38,461 bases of DNA from DASSUW01 sp036257565 (GTDB lineage Bacteria > Actinomycetota > Thermoleophilia > Solirubrobacterales > Solirubrobacteraceae), in the NCBI GenBank assembly GCA_036257565.1, contig DATAFH010000155.1, positions 1-38,461 on the forward strand. The letters are read 5' to 3'. Positions within the stretch are counted from its first letter, which is position 1. Every line of letters begins with the position of its first letter. Under the pieces are notes generated by a model. That model was not told the DNA's origin, ran no database searches, and saw nothing but the letters and a program-made list of their open reading frames with translations. Both the position numbers and the translations under genes were made by a program. Positions 24,371 to 32,806 of this stretch are shown here, one piece after another.

Positions 24371-25780
24371 ATGACGTCGGTGATGCGCGTCGCGCTGTCA
24401 GAGGTCCTGGGGGCGCTGTCGTATGCGCTCGACGTCACCGAGGGTGAGCCGCCCGGCCATGCCGTACGCACGACCGTGATCGGGATGCGGCTGGGCGAGC
24501 AGGTCGGGCTCGACGAGGATGCGCAGTCGGCGCTCTTCTACGCCCTGCTGCTCAAGGACGCGGGCTGCTCGAGCAACGCCGCCCGCCTGTCCTCGCTGTT
24601 CGCGGCCGACGACCAGCGGGCGAAGCACGAGATGAAGCGGATCGACTGGTCGAGCAGCGGCGCGCTGGTCCGCTACGCCGTCCGCAACGTCACGCCGGGC
24701 GCCGGGCCGCTGGCCAAGGCGCGCGGGCTGCGCCGGCTCGTGCAGGAGCAGGAGGTCACGCGCGAGATGATCGGCACGCGCTGCGAGCGGGGCGCCGAGA
24801 TCGCCCGCATGCTCGAGCTGCCGCCGGCGACCCAGGAGGCCATCCGCGCGCTCGACGAGCACTGGGACGGCGCCGGGCAGCCGTTCGGCCTGAGGGGAGA
24901 GGAGATCCCGCTGCTCGGGCGGATCCTGTGCCTTGCACAGACCGTCGAGGTGTTCGTGCGCACCCTCGGCATCGACGGCGCGCTGGCCATGGCGCTCAAG
25001 CGGCGCGGCCGCTGGTTCGACCCCGCACTGGTCGACGCGCTGCTCGCGATCCGCGACGACCGCCGGCTGTGGGGGCCGCTCGAGGACCCGCGCACCGTGC
25101 CGTCGCTCGCGCTGTGGGAGCCCGCCGACCGCGTGCGCACCGCGGGGGACGAGGACCTCGACCGCATCGCCCAGGCCTTCGCGCGGGTGATCGACGCCAA
25201 GTCGCCCTACACCGCCGACCACTCCGCCGGCGTCGCGCACTGGGCGGTCGCGGCGGGCACGGTGCTCGGCCTGGCTGGAGAGGCGCTGCGCGACCTGCGG
25301 CGCGCGGGCCTGCTGCACGACATCGGCACGCTCGCCGTGTCGAGCCGGATCCTCGACAAGCCGGGCCGGCTCGAGCCCGAGGAGATGGCAGTCATGCGAG
25401 AGCACCCACGCTACACGGAGAAGATCCTGGAGCGCGTCGCGTGCTTCCGCGGGATCGTCGAGACCGCGGCCGGCCACCACGAGCGGCTCGACGGAACCGG
25501 CTACCACCGCTCGCTCGCCGCCTTCGACCTCTCCCGCAGCGCCCGCATCCTCGCCGTTGCCGGCGTCTACGAGGCGCTGACGGCGGACCGCCCGTACCGC
25601 GTCGCAATGCCGCGCGAGAAGGCGCTCGCGATCCTGCACGAGCAGCGAGGTACGGGCCTGTGCCCGACCGCCGTCGACGCGCTCGGCGCCGCCGTCCACG
25701 ACGCCGCGCCGTGGACCGCCGGTCTCGCCGGTCCCGCCGACGCGCCCCGCTCGGCGGTCGCGCGGTCCCGCGCGGGCTAG
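24371..25780 (+). CDS. Tandem HD-GYP-type protein with altered motifs
   Basis: 469-residue cytoplasmic protein with two HD-GYP-like halves. In the first (residues about 25-200) the HD pair reads LLKDAGC (Lys62-Asp63) and the HHExxDGxGYP region reads LDEHWDGAGQP (161-171), then GLRGEEIPLLGRILCLAQ. In the second (about 284-430) HDIGT (316-320) and HHERLDGTGYH (369-379) are nearly canonical, but GYP is GYH and the usual AVADVYDAL is AVAGVYEAL (Gly398). HD-GYP enzymes hydrolyse cyclic-di-GMP. Here the first half is probably inactive and the second doubtful. It may be a sensor or a hydrolase for another substrate. ATG24371 or ATG24383 may be the start. Confidence 0.8.
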   Translation: MTSVMRVALSEVLGALSYALDVTEGEPPGHAVRTTVIGMRLGEQVGLDEDAQSALFYALLLKDAGCSSNAARLSSLFAADDQRAKHEMKRIDWSSSGALVRYAVRNVTPGAGPLAKARGLRRLVQEQEVTREMIGTRCERGAEIARMLELPPATQEAIRALDEHWDGAGQPFGLRGEEIPLLGRILCLAQTVEVFVRTLGIDGALAMALKRRGRWFDPALVDALLAIRDDRRLWGPLEDPRTVPSLALWEPADRVRTAGDEDLDRIAQAFARVIDAKSPYTADHSAGVAHWAVAAGTVLGLAGEALRDLRRAGLLHDIGTLAVSSRILDKPGRLEPEEMAVMREHPRYTEKILERVACFRGIVETAAGHHERLDGTGYHRSLAAFDLSRSARILAVAGVYEALTADRPYRVAMPREKALAILHEQRGTGLCPTAVDALGAAVHDAAPWTAGLAGPADAPRSAVARSRAG

Positions 25781-25783
25781 CAT
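25778..25783 (+). promoter_or_regulatory. TAGCAT box before the moaD-moaE fusion
   Basis: TAGCAT ends 7 bases before GTG25791, with no Shine-Dalgarno between. Placement fits a -10 element of a leaderless transcript, even though the gene follows the HD-GYP gene by only 10 bases. Confidence 0.45.
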
Positions 25784-25790
25784 CGCCCGC

Positions 25791-26447
25791 GTGCGTGTTT
25801 CCGTCCGCCTCTTCGCCGGCCTGCGCGAGCGCGCCGGGACCGACCGCCTGGACGTCGAGCTCCCGGACGGCGCCCGCGTGGCCGACGTGCTCGCCGCGAT
25901 GGCGGCCACGCCGGTCGGCGTGCTGCGGCCGCGGGAGTGCGTCGTGGCCCTCAACCGCGAGTACGCGGACGCCGACGCGCTCGTGCGGGCGGGCGACGAG
26001 GTGGCGCTCGTGCCGCCGGTGAGCGGCGGCGCTGGTCTGGTCCGGCGCGTGCGGGTGACCGACCAGCCGCTCGACCTCGGCGCACTGGCGGACGCCGTGC
26101 GCGACCCGCGGGCCGGCGCCGTCGTGCTCTTCGAGGGGGTGACCCGCGAGGTCCCCGAGCTCGAGTACGAGGCCTACGCGGAGATGGCCGAGCCGCGGAT
26201 CGAGGCGATCGCCGCCGAGGAGGCCGAGCGCCACGGGCTGTGCGCGGTCGCGGTCGAGCACCGCTCCGGCACCGTCGCGCTCTCCGAGCCGTCGGTCATC
26301 GTCGCCGCCTCGGCGCCGCACCGCGGCGAGGCGTTCGCCGGCGCGCGCGCGGTCATCGACCGCGTCAAGGCCGAGGCCCCGGTCTGGAAGGTCGAGGTCA
26401 CCGCAGAGGGCCGGCACCGCGCCGAGGGTACCCTGCCCGCTACGTGA
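25791..26447 (+). CDS. moaX: MoaD-MoaE fusion, molybdopterin synthase in one chain
   Basis: Both molybdopterin synthase subunits in one 218-residue protein. Residues 1-80 are MoaD-like (ubiquitin fold, ending VPPVSGG); residues about 85-218 are MoaE-like, with HRSG (157-160), AAPHR-type region and the active-site lysines Lys193 and Lys200 in RVKAEAPVWKVE. Free MoaD must end in Gly-Gly to carry the thiocarboxylate, and here Gly79-Gly80 is internal. In the mycobacterial fusion MoaX the chain is known to be cut after this Gly-Gly, so cleavage after Gly80 is expected. The start GTG25791 follows a TAGCAT box. Confidence 0.9.
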   Translation: MRVSVRLFAGLRERAGTDRLDVELPDGARVADVLAAMAATPVGVLRPRECVVALNREYADADALVRAGDEVALVPPVSGGAGLVRRVRVTDQPLDLGALADAVRDPRAGAVVLFEGVTREVPELEYEAYAEMAEPRIEAIAAEEAERHGLCAVAVEHRSGTVALSEPSVIVAASAPHRGEAFAGARAVIDRVKAEAPVWKVEVTAEGRHRAEGTLPAT

Positions 26448-26621
26448 CCCGCCGGATGAGCGGGAGCCGGCTCGGGGTGAAGACGGTGGCGACGAGCACC
26501 GCGATCAGCGGCACGTTCGACGGCATCGGTCGGGGTGCCCGCCGGATAGCTCACCAGCACGCGACTCGAGGCGACGTCCCACCGGTGCTCGCGCGCCATC
26601 AACGGACCCTTCAACATTTTC

Positions 26622-26684
26622 CCTACCGGGTTGGTGATAATCTGCCCGGGGCACGACCCCACCAAACCGATGGAGATTGTGCTG
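26622..26684 (+). promoter_or_regulatory. Promoter and possible operator of the sulfate transport operon
   Basis: In the 237 bases between moaX and the binding-protein gene, the AT-richer part holds TGATAAT (26635-26641), the best -10-like sequence of the window. Overlapping it, CCTACCGGGTTGGT (26622-26635) has an imperfect ACC..GGT symmetry of the kind Rrf2-type sulfur regulators bind, and an Rrf2 gene ends this operon. GGAG at 26672-26675 is the ribosome site, 9 bases before ATG26685. The rest of the spacer (26448-26610) shows nothing I could identify. Confidence 0.45.
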
Positions 26685-27695
26685 ATGAAACGTCTAGCCG
26701 CCCTCACCGCCATCCCGCTGCTGCTTCTCGTCGCGGCCGGCTGCGGCGGACCGGCAGAGGAGGGCGACAACGCCTCCGGGGGCGGGGCGAAGCTCTCGCT
26801 CGTCGCCTACTCGACGCCGAAGGAGGCGTACGAGGAGCTGATCCCCGCCTTCCAGAAGACGCCGGCCGGGAAGGGCGTCTCGTTCGACCAGTCCTACGGC
26901 GCCTCGGGCGATCAGTCGCGCGCGGTGGCCAGCGGCCTGCCGGCCGACGTCGTCGCGCTCTCCCTGGCGCCCGACGTGGACAAGCTCGTCGAGCCCGGGC
27001 TGGTCGACCAGAACTGGGCCAAGGACGACTACGACGGCTTCGTGACCAACTCGGTCGTCGTGTTCGCCGTCCGCAACGGCAACCCGAAGAACATCAAGAC
27101 GTGGGACGACCTTGCCCGGGAGGGCGTCGAGGTCATCACGCCGAACCCGTTCACCTCGGGCGGCGCGAAGTGGAACCTGATGGCGGCCTACGGCTCGCAG
27201 ACCGAGCAGGGCAAGTCCGAGGAGGAGGGCCTCGACTTCCTGCGCGAGGTGCTCGCCCACACGCCGGTGCAGGACAAGTCGGCGCGCGAGGCGCTCCAGA
27301 CCTTCGCCGGCGGCAAGGGCGACGTACTCCTCGCGTACGAGAACGAGGCGATCACGGCGCAGAAGGCGGGGATCGAGCTCGACTACGTGATCCCCGACCA
27401 GACGATCCTGATCGAGAACCCCGTGGCCGTGACCACCGAGTCCGAGAACCCGGACCAGGCGAACGCGTTCGTCGACTGGCTGCGCACCCCCGAGGCTCAG
27501 AAGATCTACGCCGAGAAGGGCTACCGCTCGGTGCTGCCCGACCTCGTCGACAAGAAGACCTACCCGACCCCGAAGACGCTGTTCGAGATCGACGAGTTCG
27601 GCGGCTGGTCGGAGGTCAACGACAAGTTCTTCGACCCGGAGAAGGGCTCCGTGGCGCAGATCGAGCGTGACCTGGGGGTCTCCACTGCCAACTGA
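26685..27695 (+). CDS. Sulfate/thiosulfate ABC transporter substrate-binding lipoprotein
   Basis: Periplasmic-type binding protein of the sulfate family, anchored by a lipobox (LLLLVAAGC, Cys about 19). The 336-residue product shows SYGASGDQSRAV (about 81-92), DVVALSLAPDV and TPNPFTSGGAKWNLMAAYG, all in the order seen in Sbp/CysP proteins, where they build the anion-binding pocket. It is the first gene of a four-gene transporter operon. Sulfate and thiosulfate cannot be told apart from this. ATG26685 is chosen for the signal peptide and the GGAG; an upstream in-frame extension overlaps the promoter. Confidence 0.92.
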   Translation: MKRLAALTAIPLLLLVAAGCGGPAEEGDNASGGGAKLSLVAYSTPKEAYEELIPAFQKTPAGKGVSFDQSYGASGDQSRAVASGLPADVVALSLAPDVDKLVEPGLVDQNWAKDDYDGFVTNSVVVFAVRNGNPKNIKTWDDLAREGVEVITPNPFTSGGAKWNLMAAYGSQTEQGKSEEEGLDFLREVLAHTPVQDKSAREALQTFAGGKGDVLLAYENEAITAQKAGIELDYVIPDQTILIENPVAVTTESENPDQANAFVDWLRTPEAQKIYAEKGYRSVLPDLVDKKTYPTPKTLFEIDEFGGWSEVNDKFFDPEKGSVAQIERDLGVSTAN

Positions 27696-28518
27696 GGCCG
27701 CAACCGCGGGGCGGCTGCCGCGCAGCCGCCATCGCGCCCAGGGCGTCGGGACCCCGCTGATCGTGGGCGGGCTCTCCGTCGCCTGGCTCACGCTGATCGT
27801 CCTGATCCCGCTGGCCGCCGTCGTCGTGCGCTCGTTCGACGAGGGCTTCGGCGCGTTCTGGGACGCGATCACGAACCCGCAGGCGGTCGCGGCGATCAAG
27901 CTGACCGTGGGCGTCTCGTTCATCGTCGCGGCGATCGACGCCGTGATGGGCACGCTGATCGCGTGGGTCCTGGTGCGAGACGAGTTCCCAGGCAGGCGGA
28001 TCGTCAACGGGCTGATCGACCTGCCGTTCGCCCTGCCTACGATCGTCGCCGGCCTCGTGCTGCTCGCACTCTACGGCCCGACGGGCCCGGTGGGCATCAA
28101 CGTCGCCTACACGCGCGTGGCGCTGCTGCTGGCGCTGCTGTTCGTGACGCTGCCGTTCGTGGTGCGCGCGGTCCAGCCGGTGCTCATGGGGCTCGAGCGC
28201 GAGGCCGAGGAGGCCGCCGAGTCGCTGGGCGCGAGTGCATTCACGACCTTCCGCCGCATCATCCTCCCGGCCCTTCGGCCGGCGATCCTGGCCGGCGTGG
28301 GGCTCGCCTTCGGGCGCGCCGTCGGCGAGTTCGGCTCCGTGATCCTCATCTCGGGCAACCTGCCGTACAAGACCGAGGTCGCGTCCGTGCTCGTGTACGG
28401 CCAGATCGAGAGCGGCAACACCACGGGCGCCGCCGCGGTGTCGGTGTTCCTGCTGGTCGTGGCGTTCGTCGTCCTGCTCGGGATCTCGTTCATCGCCAAG
28501 CGGGGAGCTGACCGATGA
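27667..28518 (+). CDS. cysT: Sulfate ABC transporter permease CysT
   Basis: Inner-membrane permease, 283 residues with six membrane segments and the binding-protein-dependent transport signature EEAAESLGASAFTTFRRIILPALRPAILAGVGLAFGRAVGEFG (about 180-222). LPFALPTIVAGLVLLALYGPTGPVG is typical of CysT. GTG27667 lies 29 bases inside the binding-protein gene; the N-terminal 25 residues are basic and unconserved, so a later start is possible. It pairs with CysW to form the channel. Confidence 0.92.
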   Translation: MTWGSPLPTEAATAGRLPRSRHRAQGVGTPLIVGGLSVAWLTLIVLIPLAAVVVRSFDEGFGAFWDAITNPQAVAAIKLTVGVSFIVAAIDAVMGTLIAWVLVRDEFPGRRIVNGLIDLPFALPTIVAGLVLLALYGPTGPVGINVAYTRVALLLALLFVTLPFVVRAVQPVLMGLEREAEEAAESLGASAFTTFRRIILPALRPAILAGVGLAFGRAVGEFGSVILISGNLPYKTEVASVLVYGQIESGNTTGAAAVSVFLLVVAFVVLLGISFIAKRGADR

Positions 28519-29288
28519 GCCGGACCGCCTTACGCACCATCGCCCTCGGCTACCTTGCCGCGCTACTCGTCGTCCCGGTCGGGATGGTCTTCTACCGGGC
28601 GTTCGAGAACGGCTTCGGCGCGGCCTGGGACGCGGTGACCACGCCGCCGGCCCAGCATGCCTTCTTCCTCACCATCACCGTGGCGCTGATCGCGGTGCCC
28701 GCCAACGCCATCTTCGGCGTGTTGACGGCCTGGGTGCTGGCGCACTACGACTTCCGCGGCAAGCGGGTGTTTGACGTGCTGATCGACCTGCCGTTCGCCG
28801 TCTCGCCCGTGGTGGTTGGCCTCTCGCTCGTGCTCGTCTGGGGCCGCGACGGCTGGTTCCCCTCCACGGAGGTGATCTTCTCGACGCCGGGCATCGTGCT
28901 CGCCACGATCTTCGTCTCGCTCCCCTTCGTCGTGCGGGAGGTGCTGCCCGTGCTCGAGGAGGAGGGGACCGACCAGGAGCAGGCGGCGAGCACGCTCGGC
29001 GCCCGCAACTGGCAGGTGTTCTGGCGGATCACGCTGCCCACCATCCGCTGGGGCCTCACCTACGGCATCATCCTCTCGACCGCGCGGGCGATCGGCGAGT
29101 TCGGTGCCGTCGCGGTCGTGTCGGGAAAGATCCAGGGCCGCACGGAGACGCTCACGCTCTATGTCGAGGACCGCTTCCAGTCGCTCGACCTCGCCGGCGC
29201 CTACGCGGCCGGCGTAGTGCTGGCGCTGCTCGGCGTCACCGTGCTGGCCGTCATGACCCTGCTGCAACGACGACACGGAAGGATCTGA
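28515..29288 (+). CDS. cysW: Sulfate ABC transporter permease CysW
   Basis: Second permease of the transporter (257 residues, six membrane segments). The EAA-loop region reads QEQAASTLGARNWQVFWRITLPTIRWGLTYGIILSTARAIGEFGAV, and LIDLPFAVSPVVVGLSLVLVWG is the CysW-type counterpart of the CysT motif. Its ATG overlaps the cysT stop (ATGA). The following cysA starts one base after its stop. Confidence 0.92.
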   Translation: MSRTALRTIALGYLAALLVVPVGMVFYRAFENGFGAAWDAVTTPPAQHAFFLTITVALIAVPANAIFGVLTAWVLAHYDFRGKRVFDVLIDLPFAVSPVVVGLSLVLVWGRDGWFPSTEVIFSTPGIVLATIFVSLPFVVREVLPVLEEEGTDQEQAASTLGARNWQVFWRITLPTIRWGLTYGIILSTARAIGEFGAVAVVSGKIQGRTETLTLYVEDRFQSLDLAGAYAAGVVLALLGVTVLAVMTLLQRRHGRI

Positions 29289-29289
29289 G

Positions 29290-30258
29290 GTGGCCATCGA
29301 GGCTCGCAGCATCACCAAGCGCTTCGGCGACTACGTGGCGCTCGACGACGTCAGCGTGCACGTTCCCGATGGCTGCCTGACCGCGCTCCTCGGCCCCTCC
29401 GGCAGCGGCAAGAGCACGCTGCTGCGCGTGATCGCGGGGCTCGAGGCGCCCGACGCCGGCACCGTCCTGATCGAGGGTGACGACGTCACGCGCCGTCCGG
29501 CCCGCACACGCGAGGTCGGCTTCGTGTTCCAGCACTACGCCGCCTTCAAGCACATGACGGTGGCCGACAACGTCGCCTTCGGGCTGACCGTGCGCAAGCG
29601 CCCGAAGGCTGCGACCCGGGCGAGGGTGGCCGAGCTGCTCGAGCTCGTCGGGCTGTCCCACCTTGGCAAGCGGTACCCGTCGCAGCTCTCGGGCGGGCAG
29701 CGCCAGCGGATGGCGCTCGCCCGGGCCCTGGCCGTCGAGCCCCGCGTGCTGCTGCTGGACGAGCCGTTCGGGGCTCTCGACGCGCGCGTGCGCGAGGAGC
29801 TGCGCGCGTGGCTGCGGCGGCTGCACGACGAGGTGCACGTCACGACGATCTTCGTGACGCACGACCAGGAGGAGGCGATGGAGATCGCCGAGCAGATCGT
29901 GGTCGTCAACGAGGGCCGGATCGAGCAGTCCGCCTCGCCGGCGCAGATCTACGACGAGCCGGCGACGCCGTTCGTGATGTCGTTCGTCGGCCCGGTCACG
30001 CGAATCGGCGACCGGCTCGTGCGCCCGCATGACGTGCAGGTCCTGACGGAGCCCCGCGACGAGGGCGAGCAGGCCGTGGTTACGCGCATCGCACGGCTCG
30101 GGTTCGAGGTGCGGGTCGAGCTCCTTCCGCCCGAGGGTGAGCCCTTGACGGCCCAGCTCTCGCGCGCCGAGTTCGAGCAGCTCGAGATCACCGAGGGCCA
30201 GATCGTCCAGATCCGCGTGGACCCGACGGGAGTCACCAAGGAGCCTGCCAGCGCATAG
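29290..30258 (+). CDS. cysA: Sulfate ABC transporter ATP-binding protein CysA
   Basis: ATPase of the transporter, 322 residues. Walker A GPSGSGKST (about 36-44), Q-loop in VFQHYAAFKHMTV, signature LSGGQRQRMALARAL, Walker B LLLDEPFGALDARVREEL and the switch histidine in IFVTHDQEEAME are all intact. The C-terminal 90 residues form a short beta-rich regulatory domain (VTRIGDRLVRPHDVQV). The start is GTG29290. Substrate assignment rests on the two CysT/CysW-type permeases and the sulfate-type binding protein upstream. Confidence 0.92.
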   Translation: MAIEARSITKRFGDYVALDDVSVHVPDGCLTALLGPSGSGKSTLLRVIAGLEAPDAGTVLIEGDDVTRRPARTREVGFVFQHYAAFKHMTVADNVAFGLTVRKRPKAATRARVAELLELVGLSHLGKRYPSQLSGGQRQRMALARALAVEPRVLLLDEPFGALDARVREELRAWLRRLHDEVHVTTIFVTHDQEEAMEIAEQIVVVNEGRIEQSASPAQIYDEPATPFVMSFVGPVTRIGDRLVRPHDVQVLTEPRDEGEQAVVTRIARLGFEVRVELLPPEGEPLTAQLSRAEFEQLEITEGQIVQIRVDPTGVTKEPASA

Positions 30259-30261
30259 TCT
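30256..30261 (+). promoter_or_regulatory. TAGTCT box before the Rrf2 gene
   Basis: TAGTCT begins within the last codon-stop of cysA and ends 6 bases before GTG30268. This fits a leaderless transcript of the regulator, in addition to read-through from the transporter operon. Confidence 0.45.
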
Positions 30262-30267
30262 CAGGGG

Positions 30268-30726
30268 GTGCGCGTCTCAGCGAAGACCGACTACGCGATC
30301 CGGGCCGTGTTGGAGCTGGCCGCGGCTCCCGACGCGACGCCCGTCAAGGGCGAGCGGATCGCGACCGCCCAGGGGATCCCCCTCCGGTTCCTCGAGAACA
30401 TCCTCATGCAGCTGCGCCACGCCGGTCTCGTCGAGAGCCGGCGCGGCGCGGACGGCGGCTACCGCCTGGCCCGCCCGCCGGAGGACGTCACGCTCGCCGA
30501 CGTGATCCGCGCCATCGACGGCCCGCTGGCCGGGGTCAGCGGCACGCGCCCCGAGGCGCTCGGCTTCGAGGGAGTCGCCGAGCCGATGCGAGATGTCTGG
30601 ATCGCCGTGCGCGCCTCACTGCGCTCCGTGCTCGAGGGCATCACGCTCGCCGACGTCACCGCCGGCCGGCTCCCGGACCACGTCCGGTCCCTGATCGCCG
30701 ACGAGGACGCCTGGCTGCCGCACTGA
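30268..30726 (+). CDS. Rrf2-family transcriptional regulator without cluster cysteines
   Basis: 152-residue DNA-binding protein of the Rrf2 family. The winged helix is clear: KTDYAIRAVLELAA, IATAQGIPLRFLENILMQLRHAGLVESRRGADGGYRLARP (about 32-72), then the dimer helix. The protein contains no cysteine at all, so it cannot hold the iron-sulfur cluster of IscR or NsrR and is closer in type to CymR-like sulfur regulators that sense a metabolite or a partner enzyme. Its position directly after the sulfate transporter suggests it controls that operon. This is inference; a candidate operator lies at 26622-26641. Confidence 0.88.
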   Translation: MRVSAKTDYAIRAVLELAAAPDATPVKGERIATAQGIPLRFLENILMQLRHAGLVESRRGADGGYRLARPPEDVTLADVIRAIDGPLAGVSGTRPEALGFEGVAEPMRDVWIAVRASLRSVLEGITLADVTAGRLPDHVRSLIADEDAWLPH

Positions 30727-30734
30727 GAGAGGAA

Positions 30735-32672
30735 TCAGAGCGCTACGGTGCGGGCCGCCACGAGCTTCCCGTCGGCGAAGCCCTCCGCCCGTATGACCGC
30801 CGCCTGGCCGACGGCCGGCAGGGTGACGGACGCGTCGCCGGCGGGCGTGTCGACCGACGCTCGGGGCCGGCCGTCCACGTAGACGTCGACGCGCTCTACG
30901 TTCGCCACCGTCAGGTCGATGCGAAGGTCGCCCGCGTCGAGCACGGTCGCGATCTCGATCCGGCGCACGGGCATGCCTGCGAGCAGCGCCCCGGCCCGGT
31001 CGAGGAGGTCCGTGTTGGCGGAGAGCAGGTCGTCGCGGGTCATGTGGTGGCGCACGTTCGGCAGGACGCCAAGGTCCTCGAGCGGAGTGCCCGACTGCGC
31101 GCCGACGCGCAGGGTGCGGCGTATCGACACGCGCATGTTCGCCTGCCGCGGCAGCGCCTTGTAGGGTGAGCTGGCGTCCGGCGTGGGAAGCTCCAGGAGC
31201 TGCTTGAGCAGCCCGTGCGTCCACACGTTCGCGCCCCCGGCGCCCGTGTTGTCGTCCACGCCCAGGACCGGGCCGATCTCGTGATCCTGGAAGCCGGCGG
31301 CGAAGATGTCCGTCGCCGAGTAGCAGCGTGCGTCGGTCACCAGGACGACCGGCCCCTGGTAGATCTGACCCACCTCGTTGGCCTCGGCCTCGGGCGTGAT
31401 CGGCACGGCCTGCGAGAACGTAGCCCCGGTCTCGGTCGCCTGATCGAGCGACTTGAACCACGGCCCGAGGTCGATACCCGACGGGTTGTCCTTGTGCTTG
31501 GCGACGATGCGCAGGTTCAGCGGCGTGGCGATGAACTGCACGGGTTCCGGCGTGATGCGCCGCGGCGTGAGCGTCTGGAGCGCGAACTCGCTGGCGAAGA
31601 TGTGGCCGCCGCCGTTGCCCCGCACGTCGAGAATCAGGCCCTCCTGCGGTAGCAGCGTGATGAGGCGGATGAACTCATTGACGAACGCGCCAGGGTCGTC
31701 GACGTTGAAGGTGAAGATACGGACGTGGCCGAACGTGCCGGACGCCGTGATGACGCTCCGCGCGCGGAAGACGCCGGGCATCGCGGTCGGCACGTCCTCG
31801 CCCGCGGCGGCCGCCGTGGTGGACAGCTGGGGCCTCGCCTCGGCCTGCTCTTGCGCGACCACATCGGGCGCGAACAGCAGCGTCCGTGCGCGGTTGGCGT
31901 CGTCGGCGACGATGTCGAGTCCGAGCGAGGCGGCGGTGACGCTGATCGCGTCCGCGTCGGCGCCGAACGGGGGCAGGTTGTCGGTGACCAGCCACTGCTG
32001 CCGGAGCTCGCGCTCGACACCGTCGGGGCCGACGTAGCCCACGTCCACCCACTCCTCGTCCGGCGGAAGGTGGCTCCGCAGCGGCCGCAGCGTCAGCGAC
32101 TCGACGCCACGGGCGTGGCGGGCGGCCGGGTTGCTGCCCGCGAAGCGCGCGGCGTTGAGGTCGACGGCGCGCTCGATGGGAACGCCGTTCCAGTACTTGA
32201 CCTCGGCGCGAGCGAGCTGCGGCGCAGAGAACCCCTGCATGAGGCGCGACACCAGGTAGACGGCGGTGCCCTGATCGTCGAAGTACTCCTCGACCAGGAA
32301 CGGCAGGAACGCGATCTTGCCCGAGAAGGGCAGCGGCAGGATGTAGTTCGTGTGCAGATCGCGAAGCGAGTGGAATGTCCGCGAGAGCTCGGCGTGGAAC
32401 ATCCACTCCGGATCCATCGTCGCGGCGGTCTGGCGCTCGAGCCGGCTGCGCAGCAGGCGCAGGCGCTGGACCGGGTTGACCGCGTGCATCGCCACCTTGA
32501 GCGGGAGGTGGACGTAGTTCTGCTCCATCATCACCAGCGCCTGGTCGACGAGCCGCTTGCGGTCGTCGAGCGTCAGCAGCCCCGCGCCGGCGAGGAAGGT
32601 GGGCAGATCGACTGCGGCCGCGAGGGATTCGCGTACAGGCTCGGGAGCGCTGCTCAAGATCTCGGTGGTCAT
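30735..32672 (-). CDS. S41-family peptidase-like protein
   Basis: 645-residue protein with a tail-specific-protease (S41) core: GLILDVRGNGGGHIFASEF (about 343-361) and, about 95 residues later, VTDARCYSATDIFAAGFQDHE with the expected nucleophile serine in CYSATD. An N-terminal helical region of about 150 residues precedes it, and a beta-sandwich-like domain (about 560-645) closes the chain. No signal peptide or membrane segment is seen, which is unusual for S41 enzymes and suggests a cytoplasmic location. A GGAG lies 8 bases before ATG32672. It ends 8 bases from the convergent Rrf2 gene. Substrate unknown. Confidence 0.85.
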   Translation of the reverse strand: MTTEILSSAPEPVRESLAAAVDLPTFLAGAGLLTLDDRKRLVDQALVMMEQNYVHLPLKVAMHAVNPVQRLRLLRSRLERQTAATMDPEWMFHAELSRTFHSLRDLHTNYILPLPFSGKIAFLPFLVEEYFDDQGTAVYLVSRLMQGFSAPQLARAEVKYWNGVPIERAVDLNAARFAGSNPAARHARGVESLTLRPLRSHLPPDEEWVDVGYVGPDGVERELRQQWLVTDNLPPFGADADAISVTAASLGLDIVADDANRARTLLFAPDVVAQEQAEARPQLSTTAAAAGEDVPTAMPGVFRARSVITASGTFGHVRIFTFNVDDPGAFVNEFIRLITLLPQEGLILDVRGNGGGHIFASEFALQTLTPRRITPEPVQFIATPLNLRIVAKHKDNPSGIDLGPWFKSLDQATETGATFSQAVPITPEAEANEVGQIYQGPVVLVTDARCYSATDIFAAGFQDHEIGPVLGVDDNTGAGGANVWTHGLLKQLLELPTPDASSPYKALPRQANMRVSIRRTLRVGAQSGTPLEDLGVLPNVRHHMTRDDLLSANTDLLDRAGALLAGMPVRRIEIATVLDAGDLRIDLTVANVERVDVYVDGRPRASVDTPAGDASVTLPAVGQAAVIRAEGFADGKLVAARTVAL

Positions 32673-32806
32673 GCCGTGCTCCGTGGTTCGCTGGGAGAGC
32701 TGCGCGGCCGGACGCCGGCGCGCTTAGTAAGAGACCTCCGTCGGAGCCCTGATACGCGCTCTTCCGCGCGCCGCGATCCGGGCACGGGGATGCTTGCCTT
32801 GACAGG

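Noticed and set aside
26440..26526. Minus-strand short frame of 28 codons with a hydrophobic stretch (VPLIAVLVATVF)
   Set aside because: It overlaps the end of moaX, has no ribosome site, and is too short to separate from chance. Could be re-examined if proteomics supports it.
29251..30030. Minus-strand open frame opposite cysA
   Set aside because: No motif. cysA shows all ABC ATPase motifs on the plus strand, so this is a shadow.
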